Shown here one piece after another: positions 33,301 through 45,300 of a DNA stretch of 64,000 nucleotides. The stretch comes from Telopea speciosissima (taxonomy: Eukaryota > Streptophyta > Magnoliopsida > Proteales > Proteaceae): the NCBI RefSeq assembly GCF_018873765.1, contig NC_057926.1, positions 51,265,043 through 51,329,042 of the forward strand, read 5' to 3'. The position numbers were made by a program, and so were the translations under genes. The first letter of the stretch is position 1. Each line of letters starts with the position of its first letter. The notes beneath the pieces are model-generated. The model saw only the letters and a program-made list of their open reading frames with translations, ran no database searches and had not been told where the DNA came from.

Positions 33301-36300
33301 GCAGTACTACATTATAGATCAGCTTGGAAATGGGTTGCGGTGTGGCCAATGGCTTTCTGGTACTGTATTCGCCATACTAGCTGTATTTGAATTCCCTAAC
33401 TGTTGTAATAGAGATATTTGTTGCATTAGGGTTGGAAATGGGTTACGGTGTTGTTGATGATGGACTCCAGTACCGTATTCGCCATACTTTATTGTATGTG
33501 TATGTGTATGTTTGAGGAAACAGGAGGATGGTGTGGCCGATGGTTTTGCGGTACTGTGATCGTCGACCTCAAATATACGGTATGATGTGATTATTGCCGG
33601 AGGCGGACCGAGTCGGGTGACCGATGGGAATTCTGGGACAAGCGGGTTATCAGGGTTTGCTGGGAAACTCATGGCGCATTCAAGGACCGGCAAGATTCCT
33701 TACGCAACTAGGGCATGTATTGTTGGGTGACTGATGGCACATTTTGGGACCAGGGATACATTCTATTGTGTTGTTGTAGCACTGTTAACCTGAGACTTAG
33801 TTTTGCTGTCTAGGTTAATTAATAAATGGATTCATGCACCGCATCATAGACTATTTGTGTTTGTTTGCATATTTCCCTCCTCTCATTGAGTTTAGTGAAG
33901 CTCACACCACGTGCGCGCCTTTTTTAGATGTTGATGTAGATACTGTCGAGTCCGTGAGTGCAGATGCCTTTCCTGCCATGATCGAGTACAGTGGCGTCTA
34001 GTGGACTCAAGAGTCCGAGGAGCATGATACTGGTTGTGGTTGCGACATTTGTGCTTATGGAGCTGTCTGATTGAGGGCGTTATGCCATCAGTTCTTATTT
34101 TGTTATTTTAACACTTTTGATGTAATATTTACACTTTTGGGTTATAGTATGTAAATATGTTGTGTTGAATAACATATGAGAATAAACTTGTTTATATATA
34201 AAGTATCACCAGACTTCCGTTGCTCAGATTTTATTATGGATTGATTGTGGGGTGTATAGTTAAGGTACTACATCTGAGATCCTAGCAGGCTAAGTAGGAT
34301 GATGGTAGGCATCCTAGTCACATTCCCCGGGTTTTAAGGAGCGGGGTAGGACATATCTCCTGCGAACTCCGGCGGAAACAAAGAAATGCTGCAACTCTAA
34401 ATTTCATCTATAGCCTTCGAGATCTCTCCCCCAAAGTAAAATGATGATCCTCCACCAAATCTTCCTTCTTTTCTTTGCCTTTCTCTTGATTTCTCCAATG
34501 GAAAAAGAAGAATACTGTCGGAGTTGCGGCAGCCATCGTTGGTGAGGGAGTGGAACTATAAACACTGATGAGAAAGGGGGTAGGCAAATGGTGAGTTTGT
34601 AACTGAACAAACGAAGAAGAACTTCTAGGCATTGAGATGCCGGTCCAAGCATTGATCGAATCTATATCCGAAATCTCTCATCTCCTCAAGAATCAAACGA
34701 CAAAACTTCAAAATCTTATCCATGCATAGAGACGATGGGGACAAATGGAGAAGGCAAGACTTACATTGAAGCTTCAACTCGATTAATTGCCTCAGAGACG
34801 ACAACCGAACCCAGGAGAGATATAAAGATTGCTTCGGCTTTCATCAGAGTCTCGTTACACCCATGGTTTCAAACAAGAGGAAGAAGACGAGGTATGAGGT
34901 TAGGATTTTTGAAAATAAAAGAGGAATTGAACGGGGCAGGGGATCTGATAGTGTGAGACAGAGTCGAGGTCTTACCTCGTGGTACTCTAGGCCATGAATT
35001 ACAGAGCTGAGAGGACGACGGAGGAGAGCCTCGCTCGTCCGATCATTGTGCTGATCACTGGTTCAAATCACTAGTTTGCGAGAGATGTACTCCAACATAG
35101 GCTCGGGTATGGCAAAAATAGCTTCTTCAGGGAGGGCGATTAAGAAACCCTCGAAGACTCATACTGCTTCAGTGAGACAAGGGTAGCTGAAAGAAGCCCC
35201 TTGATGGACCTAAAACAGGGGCTGATAATGGACTGATGGATCATAGCAATGATTCCGAAAAAAAGAGAACTTCGCAATGGGTTCAGGTATCACTGTTGCC
35301 ACAACACGGAGGAGAGGGTAAGAGAGGTTCCCGGAGAAAGAGAAAAGGGCCTATCGAAGGTGAGGCTTGGCATCTCAAAGTTGATGGCCGAATCTTTGCT
35401 TTATGCTCCAGCCATTAAATTTAGGGATCAAATCTTTGGGTAATCCATTTTTTAAAGGACTGTAAACTTGAGGAAGAAGATTCCAAATTCACAGTTGGTT
35501 ATTAAATGAAGGGTTTCTGAACATCAGTAGAAGCACCCCAACCAACAATTTATTTTTCAACGACTATGGTAAGTAGATGTCATGGAATGAGCAGGGAAAT
35601 CTTTACGCTCATGGCGGTGCTGCTAACAGGTAGACGATGGCGCTCTGACGTCAGCAAGGGCGATACTAGTGGTGAGGGCAGCAATGTTTGATCACTCAGA
35701 GGTGCTGGTAACAGGTAGGCGATGGCGCTCTGACATCAACAAGGGCGATACCGATGGTGAGGGCGGCAATGTTTGGTCACTTAGAGGTGTAGAGGGGTAG
35801 GGGTGGGGTTGCAGGAGGAAGAATAAGAAGAGAGAAGGGTATTTTGGGGGATTAAGGGAGTTACTCCTTACTCCTTACTTCATGACGTAACAGATGGAAA
35901 CTAACCGCCTGGGTCTTTTTGTTATAGATTTCCATCAAAGGGGGAGGGGTGTAATAATTGAAAATAGAGGGGAGGAAGTTGTAATTGGGGCAAAAAACAG
36001 CGGAGGGGGATGAAATTTTCCCAAGACATAACCAATACAATCACTCAAGAATTCCGGCGACGAACAAACACAAAATGATCATAATTAAAAATAAAAAATA
36101 GAAAAAACTCCACCAAGTAATAATCAAACTGAACTTAGTAAACCAGGCTCTAGGTGACTGTTTGAGGCCATAAATTGCCTTGTGTTATTTACAAACTCTA
36201 TGAGCATTCCCCTCCTGAGCAACATACCCTGGATGTTGCTCCATATACACCTCCTCGTGTAGATCATCATATAAGAAAGCATTTTTGATATCCAACTGCT

Positions 36301-39300
36301 TTAGGGGCCAATCCAAATTCACAGTTAGGGAAATGAACACAACCCGAATTAAGCCGAGCAATAGAAGAGAAGGTCTCGAAGTAATCCACACTGTAGGTCT
36401 GAGTATAACCCTTTGCAATCAAATGGGCTCTGAGCTGTTCAACAAAGCCATCCGGATTGTATTTAATAGTGTACACCCAACGAAACTTCACAATATCTTT
36501 TTTTTTTGGGGGTGAATTAGCAATATATTTAACTGCACAATATCTTTACCTGGAGGTAAATCCACAACAGTCCATCTCTGTTGAGAAATCAAGGCATCCA
36601 TTTCCGCTTCTATAGCCTCTTTCCAGGATGAGACAAAGCCTCATGATGCGTTTTAGGAATAGAATGCGTAGTTAATGATAGGGCAAAGCTAATTTTCTGC
36701 TCGAAAGGACCAACTTCCTCAGTAAGATTAGTAGAAAGAACAAGTTTTTCATCTTGTTTGACCTCTTTCAACTGCTTTTATGGTTGCACTGTTGATGTTG
36801 CTTCGATTGGCTTTAAAGAGCTATAATGTTGCAGCCTTTCAACACAATAGTTTGTTGTAGATGAGAGGGCTTTAATGCACATAAATTTGCTTTAGTGTCG
36901 AGAATACCTTGTTGTGCTTCAATCCACGACTAATCCACTTCAATGGCATGTTTAGAAGAAGGAAACACGTGACATTGTGCCCCATAGAAATAAGAGTAAA
37001 TAGATGACTCAAGAAGAATGTCATAATCAGATTAATGATGATTTCACTAGTTTTAGATAACATATCTACCACCGATTGAGAAAGTAGACTTTCACTAAGC
37101 CCGTTAACTCTGAATAGAGAAAAAGTATTTTCATTGGGCAAACGAACTCTAGTTTGGAAAACATAGATATCCATGGCCAGGTAGGATAGGCTCTGATACC
37201 AAATTGATGCAGTCTCATTCCACAAACCCCAATTAGGAGTGTGTAAATCCCAACTGCAAGACAGGTACAGGATATAGGTGTGATGGCTTTGTAAAGGCTT
37301 AGCAGAGTTCTGAAGTTTAGATCTAAACCCAGCAATTCAGAATAAGAGGTATGAAGCTTTCTAATGGAGAAGTCTGATCTGTACTACTGTTTATAACAGA
37401 ACACAGAAATAAATGAGAAACTAACAAAAATCAGATTTGAAGCTAACCTGATAATAGAATGCATATGCAGATCACAATAGAGTGGAGTAACTATTGTGAT
37501 GTAGATCAGATCTGTTTCAGCACTGCAACAGCCACAGATTGGGAGAAATAACATTGCAACAGGAGGATGAGAGAAAATAGAGTAAGCAATTTGCTAGCCA
37601 CAATGAGTCCCAGGTGGAGAAACAGAGATGGAAGATGGGGGATCACAAGAAAGGAAGAAAAGAGAGCAATCCAAAACTGGGGGGGGGGCAATTGGGGGGA
37701 GGGCGACATTACATCTCTTTAAATAAAAATAAGGAAAGGAAATAGACTTAGAAATAATAAAAGACTTCTAAACTGATCCTGCGACTAGGATGGACATCAC
37801 AAGACAGCTACTATTATAAATAGAATAACTTCCTGACTAATAGCTACTGGGTCGTACTACTAATCTAACTTTAAACACTAAATTCGTTTATCTAAAATTT
37901 GGGCTTTAATAATTGAGCTCTTTACAATTGAAAACACTTAAAACAAAAGCCCATAACTAAGTAATATAAATAGGCCCTTATGTTGCACTGTAACTGCATT
38001 ACCCATGTCCAGCATATAGTTTTTAGTTGATTAGTTGGGCCTCTTTTTTGGTTATGCCAAATGCCTACCTCTTTGTTTTTGTTGTTTATACATGATTCTT
38101 TTTTTTTCATTCATCCTGTAATTCTCTTGATTAAGTTGATTACTTTGTAATTCTGCATTTAGAGGGTGGACCTTGGTGCAACGGTAAGGTTGCTCCATTG
38201 TGACCTAGTGGTCACGGGTTCGAGTCTCTGGAAACAGCCTCTCCGCAAAGCGGGGGTAAGGCTGCGTACATTATGACCTTCCCTAGACCCCGCAGTGGCG
38301 GGAGCCTCATGCACTCGGTACGCCCTTTTACTTTGTACTTCTGCATTTATGCCATACTCCATGGGGTTTATTTATGAAATTTAAGAGTTGAGTAGAGATT
38401 TGGGCTGTTTGCTTTGCCAAGGCACCACAGTAAGTTCTCGTCGAATAGTTCCTTCTACCCTCACTTCTATTTGTAGTGTCTACTAAAATGGTCATGTAAG
38501 GATGAAGTCCAATGAGAAAGGAAGCGGAGTGATCAATAATATTTACAAAATGAGGACAGGGATTTGCATCCATGCCTGATTTTTACCTGGTGGAGGTGTC
38601 TACACGGCAACCCTATAAGCACAACATGTGGAGAGGTCCTCTTTTGTATGTAATTAATATGTTCTTTCTGCAGGCAATCACCCAAGTGAAACTAAAGTTT
38701 TGTTACCTTTTCATTTCACTTGCTGTTAGCTCTCTCTCCTCTCCTGCACACATTTTTTTCTTATTTAAGAAATAAAATACATGAAATTCCTGGCATTGTT
38801 CTGAAACTTGGTTCACCAATCCATTGTTGAGGTTGGTGGCAGGCAACGGATTAACCCTTGGGTCAAGGCTGGTTCAGATGGTCCTAAGCTTAAATAGATG
38901 TGCTTATTATTTGATATATATACTAAACAAATTGGCAATTTATTACAAGATTACCTGTGGCACAATGAAAAGACATGGTTAGATAAAATTATTTCAAGTT
39001 ATAACAGAAGACATGTTAGTGTTTTTTTCTTTTTCAATTGATGTAAAAATATACATATTAATATAAGAATGATGAAGTGGTTGGTTGGTGATAGTTTAAC
39101 TGTGGGTTAAAACAAAATTTGACTTATTAACAGGTTTGAAACAAGATTAGGTTTATAGGTGGATCCACTTGTTGTAGGGGTGGGTGGTGAGTGAGTCCAT
39201 CAGTTCAACATGCCAGTTATGGAGTATTTGGTTATGGTTGTGTGAAAATTCGGTTCAGGGCCTAACAAGTGCCGAGTGCAGACATTCCCTGCTCAATGCT

Positions 39301-42300
39301 AAATAGGTGTTTTCTTGTTACAGAGGTCTTTACTGAACCAATATCAACTTCTTCATCACATTACCCCAAACTTCCAAGCTTTTTTATTAGTCAATTAACG
39401 TGAGCCTTATTTTTAGCCCTACAAATAAGTATAGATTGTTCAATTTATTCAATGGGAGTTAATATCTTGCATTTTCACTGATCTAGACAAAAAAATCTTA
39501 TTTAGTGTTCTCGTGTTGATTTCTGTTTGACTGCCTAAGACAAAGGTGTTCCTGACATCAGTTACCAAAAAAGGATTGTGCGTCTTGCCATAGTCAATTA
39601 AAAACTGCCAAGTGTTCTACTGAATTTCTCTCATTGTTTTGTGTTCTGTTGTTCATGCAGAGAGCTTGTTTTATTACTGAGCAGTGAAAACAAGTTATAT
39701 GTGCTACTTATGGACTTCACATCTAATGGGTCAGGTTAGTTGTGTTTTGTATAAGCTCCTCATGGGAGGCATACTTTAATTACTTGGTAGTTACTGCCCA
39801 GTTAGAGACTACCTTCCATAGATTGATTGGCTAAATGACTATTATAGTATAATTTGATTTTAATTTCACAGAAACTGTCTCAAAAGTTGTGGGGTGTCAT
39901 AGGCTTGAAGATGTTAAAGAAGTTGAGGTCGGTATTGGGCTACATGTTTTGAGGTTAGTATGTAGGTTATCTTTTCTAAAAGTCATTAAATTGTTTAATT
40001 CTCGTGTATTCATCTCTCTCTCTCTCTCTCTCTCAGTGTGCATTTTGAGATGGATTTACCATACATATTCATAACAAGGAGCATTGATAAATCAAGAGAA
40101 TTGTTATGTCTCTTGCAAGTTTGTGATATGTCTGCAACAAGTAATAAATGTTTACTAAAGAGGTAACTTCTCCTATACTATTTCAGCTTCAAACCTTTGG
40201 TATTCAAAGCAAAATGATTACTGATTCTAGCTATATTTAAAACTAAAATGAAGACAAACACATTTATTTGTGATACTGATTTGTTTGTTGGGACTGGACT
40301 GGGACCTTGAATTGAAATAACAGTCTGGAGCAGATTCAAGTCGAATTGTTTGAGAAACATGTCTGTACTGGTCAAACGATGAGCATGTTCTTGTACTCAA
40401 TGTTGCTTTTTTGGCACAGCAATAGTAAAGGTACATTTGGTTCACATTGTTCATTTTTACTCCATTTTATCATGGGGTAGTGAATTACTTTTATATATAA
40501 GCTTCTTGATGCATTCCAAGTGATCAAAATTGAGTCTCACTGCCGAACTTTGACAACCATCTTTCAACTTTCCTGGTATTATGATTGTTTTTATACACTT
40601 TAGCCTTGTGTTAGCCCAGAAATGTTTATGGCGGATTCTAATTAACATACAATGCTGGAATGGCTATCATAGTTGTTACTGAACTTATCTTGACATGTTA
40701 CATTGGTACTTGAGATGGTTGCTTCTTTTGCTTCAACTGACTATATTATAAGTTTTCATTTAGATGAGGATACATTAGAATAGAGAGAATGTAGTAATCA
40801 AGGAGAGAGAATTAAGAAAAAGCAGCATTGTATAGCAATAACAGTGTCAACAGCCAAAAAAGCAATAATGAAGTTAATTATTGACCTAACTGTGGCCCAG
40901 CTACCCCATAAGTTCAAACCAACTGTGTCTTCAATTCCAAATATCTAAAATAGTCACCACTAGTTTCAATTTCCAGGCCTCTACTTATACAATGTTTCAA
41001 AGTCTTTATTTAATTCATTATACTAAGACTCCTGATGTAACCCTGGGTTCTGAAACCCTTAAAGTTGGATTGCTGTGGGTCCACAAGCATGGTAAATAAC
41101 TCAAATCAAGGACAAAGCGGAAGTTCGGTAATTAACTTGAAACTCAGACCGAATAAGTGAAGATTGTAACAATGTTAAAGCATTAACAACCAGCAACAAT
41201 GGAGAATAGCAAAAGAAAGAGGAAGAGAAGTCGAGAGAGAGAAGGAAGTAATAGAACTCTGCCCACGGTTGAGTTGTGAACAAATTACTCAAACCATGGG
41301 CTAAATCATGTATTTATATTAACTAAAAGACTTAACAACCGAGACTTAAATTAACTGAGTCATCTAGTACTCAAATACCCCTCACTAACTACTTACTAAC
41401 TAAGACTAGTAACAATTACTGCCCCAAAAAAAAAAAAAAACTAAGACTAACAATAGAGCAATAGAACACATTGACCCATAGATCCAAGACTACACTTAAC
41501 ACTTCCCCTCAAGTTGGAGCATAGACATCACCCATGCCCAGCTTGGAACACCTTTGTAGAAATACGTTCCAAAACAAGGCTTTAGTAAACAAATTCGTAA
41601 GCTGACTATGAGAGTTGACAAACGGAGTGGAGATCAACTTCTTCATCACTGTGTTCTGAACAAAATGACAATCTACTTCAATATGCTTCCTCCTCTCATG
41701 AAAAATTAGATTATTAGCAATGTAAATGGCCACTTGGTTATCGCAAAACATCGCCATCGGCTTGTTGGTTGAATAACCAAGCTCTTGAGGACCTGAACAA
41801 AGGACCGAAGCCGCATCAACTCAGTGGCAGTGTCAGCCATAGCTCGATACTCCGCTTCAGTACTCGAACAAGTCACAGTAGTTTGTTTCTTACTCCTCCT
41901 TGTAACCAGATATCCGCCAAAGAAGGTACAATATAGCCTGTAGTAGATCATTGATCATCAACCCAGCCCAATCAGCATTAGGATAACCAACAGTACTAGT
42001 GTGACCATGACGACGATAAATAAGGCCTTTCCCTAGATCTATCTTAATATACGACAGATTGCCTCCCAATGAACTTGCATAAGGTGTTTTCATGAACTGA
42101 TTAATCACACCAACAACAAAGGAGATATCAGGCCGGGTAACGGTAAGATATATAAGCTTATTGACTAGTCTCCTATATTGATGTTTATCTTCAAACTCCT
42201 TGTCATCAGAAGTTCCAAATGTGATATGAGGGTCCATAGGGGTATGTATAGACTTACAACCTAACATCCTTATCTCACTCGGGAGATCAAGAACATACTT

Positions 42301-45300
42301 CCGTTGAGACAAACTGAGTCCTTTCTTACCATGAATGACTTCAATTCCAAGAAAGTAGCGGAGAGCGCCCAAGTCTTTCATTTGAAAATGCTGCTGTAAG
42401 TAAGTCTTAACTTGTGCAATTCCAGATATGTCATTACTAGAAACAATGATGTTAGCAACATAAATGACCAGTACAATAACTTTAGAGTCCTAACGTCGAA
42501 TAAAAACTGAGTGATCTGAGTAACACTGAGAAAACCACATGCAGCAACAACGTTGCTAAATTTATCAAACCACACTCTTGGGGACTATTTCAGCCCTAAA
42601 TGGCTTTGTGCACCCTACAAACTTTCTTTATTTCTTCCACCTGAGCAACATACCCAGGAAGTTACTCCATGAGTATTCCTACATCCTACCCATAATTTAG
42701 GCTCTCATTAAAGTGGCCTATTACAAAGAAAACCCATTGGACCAAAGGCCCAACAGATATATTACCCAACACAGAGCTTATTTCTAATAAAATAAGCCCA
42801 TTTGTGTGATTTATCTGCATCACCCCATATCCACACGCCCTTGCCACAAAGAAACAGCCATGACCACTGGGAAAAAAGCCTCAGGAAACAAGTCCAGAAT
42901 CCATGCAGATCTTCACCCACATAATCCCCCTCTGGATGGTTACCTACACACTTATATATGGACATCAATTTTTGGGAAGCTTTTTCTTGGACATGGTTGT
43001 TTGTTTAAGGCATTTTTTATTTCCCGGTTATTGATTAACACTAAGTGATGTTGCTTTTGACTCTTCTATAATGGTATACTTTGGTTTCTTTCAGAAAATG
43101 TTAGTTTTTATGCATGGTTGTTGATAGTTAAGTCACAATTGGACAGAGGAATCGTGGCTTTCAAGATCCCTGTTTATAGTTGAAGGCTATGTGCTTGTGT
43201 GCATTGAAGACCTTATGCAGTTCAGCTCTCTTTCCATGGATGATGTGTCATGCTCCTCATATCTAACGCTTGATTTGTGCTGCTCCATCGGTGACATATC
43301 TGAGATGGTAATCCTGGGTTACTTTTGCTTTTTAAAAAGATTCTTTGTCTACATGTGGAATCTATAATAATTTTGGATGATTTTGTCCTATTTACCGGAA
43401 GCACACAAACAGATTGTATCGGATATCATTTTAGTACCTGTCTGCTTCTTGTGCAATCATGCTGCCTTCTAGCATAACAGCTGCATGAATAATTGGAACA
43501 AGTTTGATTAAGATTACTCATGTTGCTGTCATCTTTTGGCTTTGCTATACCAATTTATTCCTGTTTTTCAAGAGTGGTTATTTCATGCTCTGAATAAAAT
43601 TTTAAGTTGGTTTCTTATTTATTTATTTATATATTCAGTTTCATCTAATGAGATTATATAGAATGTAATAGCTTGTATTTGTACCACTATATTGTAAATT
43701 TTTTAGTCACCATAATTCTGCCTTCTAGCAAAACAGGAATCTTATTTACTTTTAGTCACCATAATGCTCTGAATAAAATTTTTAGTCAGCATATACCTGT
43801 CTGCTTCTTGTGCAATCGTGCTGCTTTCTAGCATAACAGCTGCATGAAGAATTGGAACAAGTTTGATTGAGATTCCCTCATGTTGCTGTCATCTTTTGGC
43901 TTTGCTATACCAATCTATTCCTGTTTTTCAAGAGTGGTTATTTCATGCTCTGAATAAAATTTTAAGCTGGTTTCTTATTTATTTATTTACATATTCAGTT
44001 TCATCTAATGAGATTATATAAAATGTAATAGCTTGTATTTGTATCACTAGATTATATTGTAAATTTTTTAGTCTGTCACCATGGCAGTAAAACTGAGGAA
44101 TGGAATTACACAGAGCGCAATTACTTAATGCTGATGAACAAGAGAATCCCAAGCAGTTTATTTTTCTAAGAAAAAGGTTCTCTGAGCCACTGGGGTAGAG
44201 TACACTAGCATCTCTGTCTATCTCTCTTCTCCTCACATGAAATGACCTTGTTTCCCTTCAATGTAGGTTACCATTTTGCCGCCCTTCATTGGTTCACTCC
44301 GCTGTACTGCTTGTTTAGGGAACCCTCTCCCATTTTTTTTTTCTCTTATTTCAGCTTTCTGTTCTCCTAGGGTGGGGAACTTGTGGATTATCTCCATATA
44401 ATTAAATTTCAGTTGCTTGAGTGTGTGAAAAGAGTGGTGCTTACTGGTTGTATATGGTGAAAAAAAAATTTAATATGACATAAATCCAGCAATAGTTTAG
44501 GGCAGAATGGTGGAGAGTCAAGCCATCAAGAAACAGTTAAGTTAATTAATGACTATTCTTTTTATTTCAGTAGGTATATGAAGGCAAAAGTAAACAAAAT
44601 TGGGACTAACATTCCCAGGAAAAAAAAGGGTGTACCCAGGGCACGAGGCTCCCGCCACTGCCGGGTCTGGGGAGGGTCATAATGTATGCATCCTTAAAAC
44701 TGCTTTTGCAGGGAGGCTGTTTTCAGACTATGGGATGTAAATAATTCCTGCAATATATTCATACACAAAAAGGTCATCATCTATGAAATAATCAATTATC
44801 CTGAAGGATTGAGCTTCAATCAGTTGTGGTTGTGAGAGCTTTCAGTATCCAGAGTCTTACTAATGATGAACAGTAAGTACAGCCCATCTCATTACCCAAA
44901 AAAGAAAGGGACAGCCTTCTTTGTGAATATTCAGATTCTAAAATGATAAGCATATGTGTTCAGAATAAGTCAAAAGGAAGTATCCTCCATATAGTCTGTC
45001 CCTCCTTGAAACTACAGGCATGGTTCTGAGTGATTAAAAGGTTGGTTGAAATGTGTTTGGTGACTGTTCATGAAATGTATAATGGTTGTGTGGAAAGAGT
45101 AGGAAAGACAATAAAGATCAGGTGTGGATTACCATGGTGCAGCTATAGAGGTTCTGGTCCACGTCAATAGGTAGGAATTTCCATCGATTATGACAAAAGA
45201 ACATCTGGATGATGGTTTAATATTTTCGAGTTTCAAACAAAAAAATAAAGTCACCTTTAGATTTGAGATGGCCCCCATTAATGTTTCTCTGTATGATGGA

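Larger units (their letters stand above)
31345..36022. mobile_element. MULE-like DNA transposon lying in the Copia element
   Basis: The left end gggaaaatttcttccttctc (31345 on) is mirrored by the right end (gatgaaattttccc, ending 36022). The inverted repeats stay similar for about 75 bp (attacaacttcctcc against ggaggaagttgtaat). The flanking 9-mers aatgcataa (31336-31344) and aagacataa (36023-36031) match at 7 of 9, consistent with a worn Mutator-type target duplication. I see no transposase, so it is non-autonomous. The 34354-35950 part is GC-richer than its surroundings, with several short frames, and might be captured host sequence; none is recognised. Confidence 0.65.
30799..37926 (-). 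mobile_element. Decayed Copia-type LTR retrotransposon in intron 5
   Basis: Two related direct repeats, 30799 to about 31344 and 37205 to about 37926, act as LTR remnants. Just inside the second one, the minus strand carries tggtatcagagc, the usual primer-binding site complementary to initiator tRNA-Met. A Copia-type reverse transcriptase region lies at about 36120-36620 (minus), with family-typical text such as KAIYGLKQSPRAWF. The element is antisense to the host gene. It is a fossil with many breaks and missing internal parts, and its low-coordinate LTR ends where the MULE-like element begins. The outer end of the high-coordinate LTR is approximate. LTR divergence suggests it is old. Confidence 0.7.

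Noticed and set aside
36872-37335. Separate host genes in intron 5
   Set aside because: They lie between the primer site, LTR and reverse transcriptase region of the Copia fossil and are part of that element.
38162-38328. tRNA gene
   Set aside because: A and B box-like motifs are present but belong to the head of an Au SINE; there is no cloverleaf-sized unit, and flanking duplications show retroposition.
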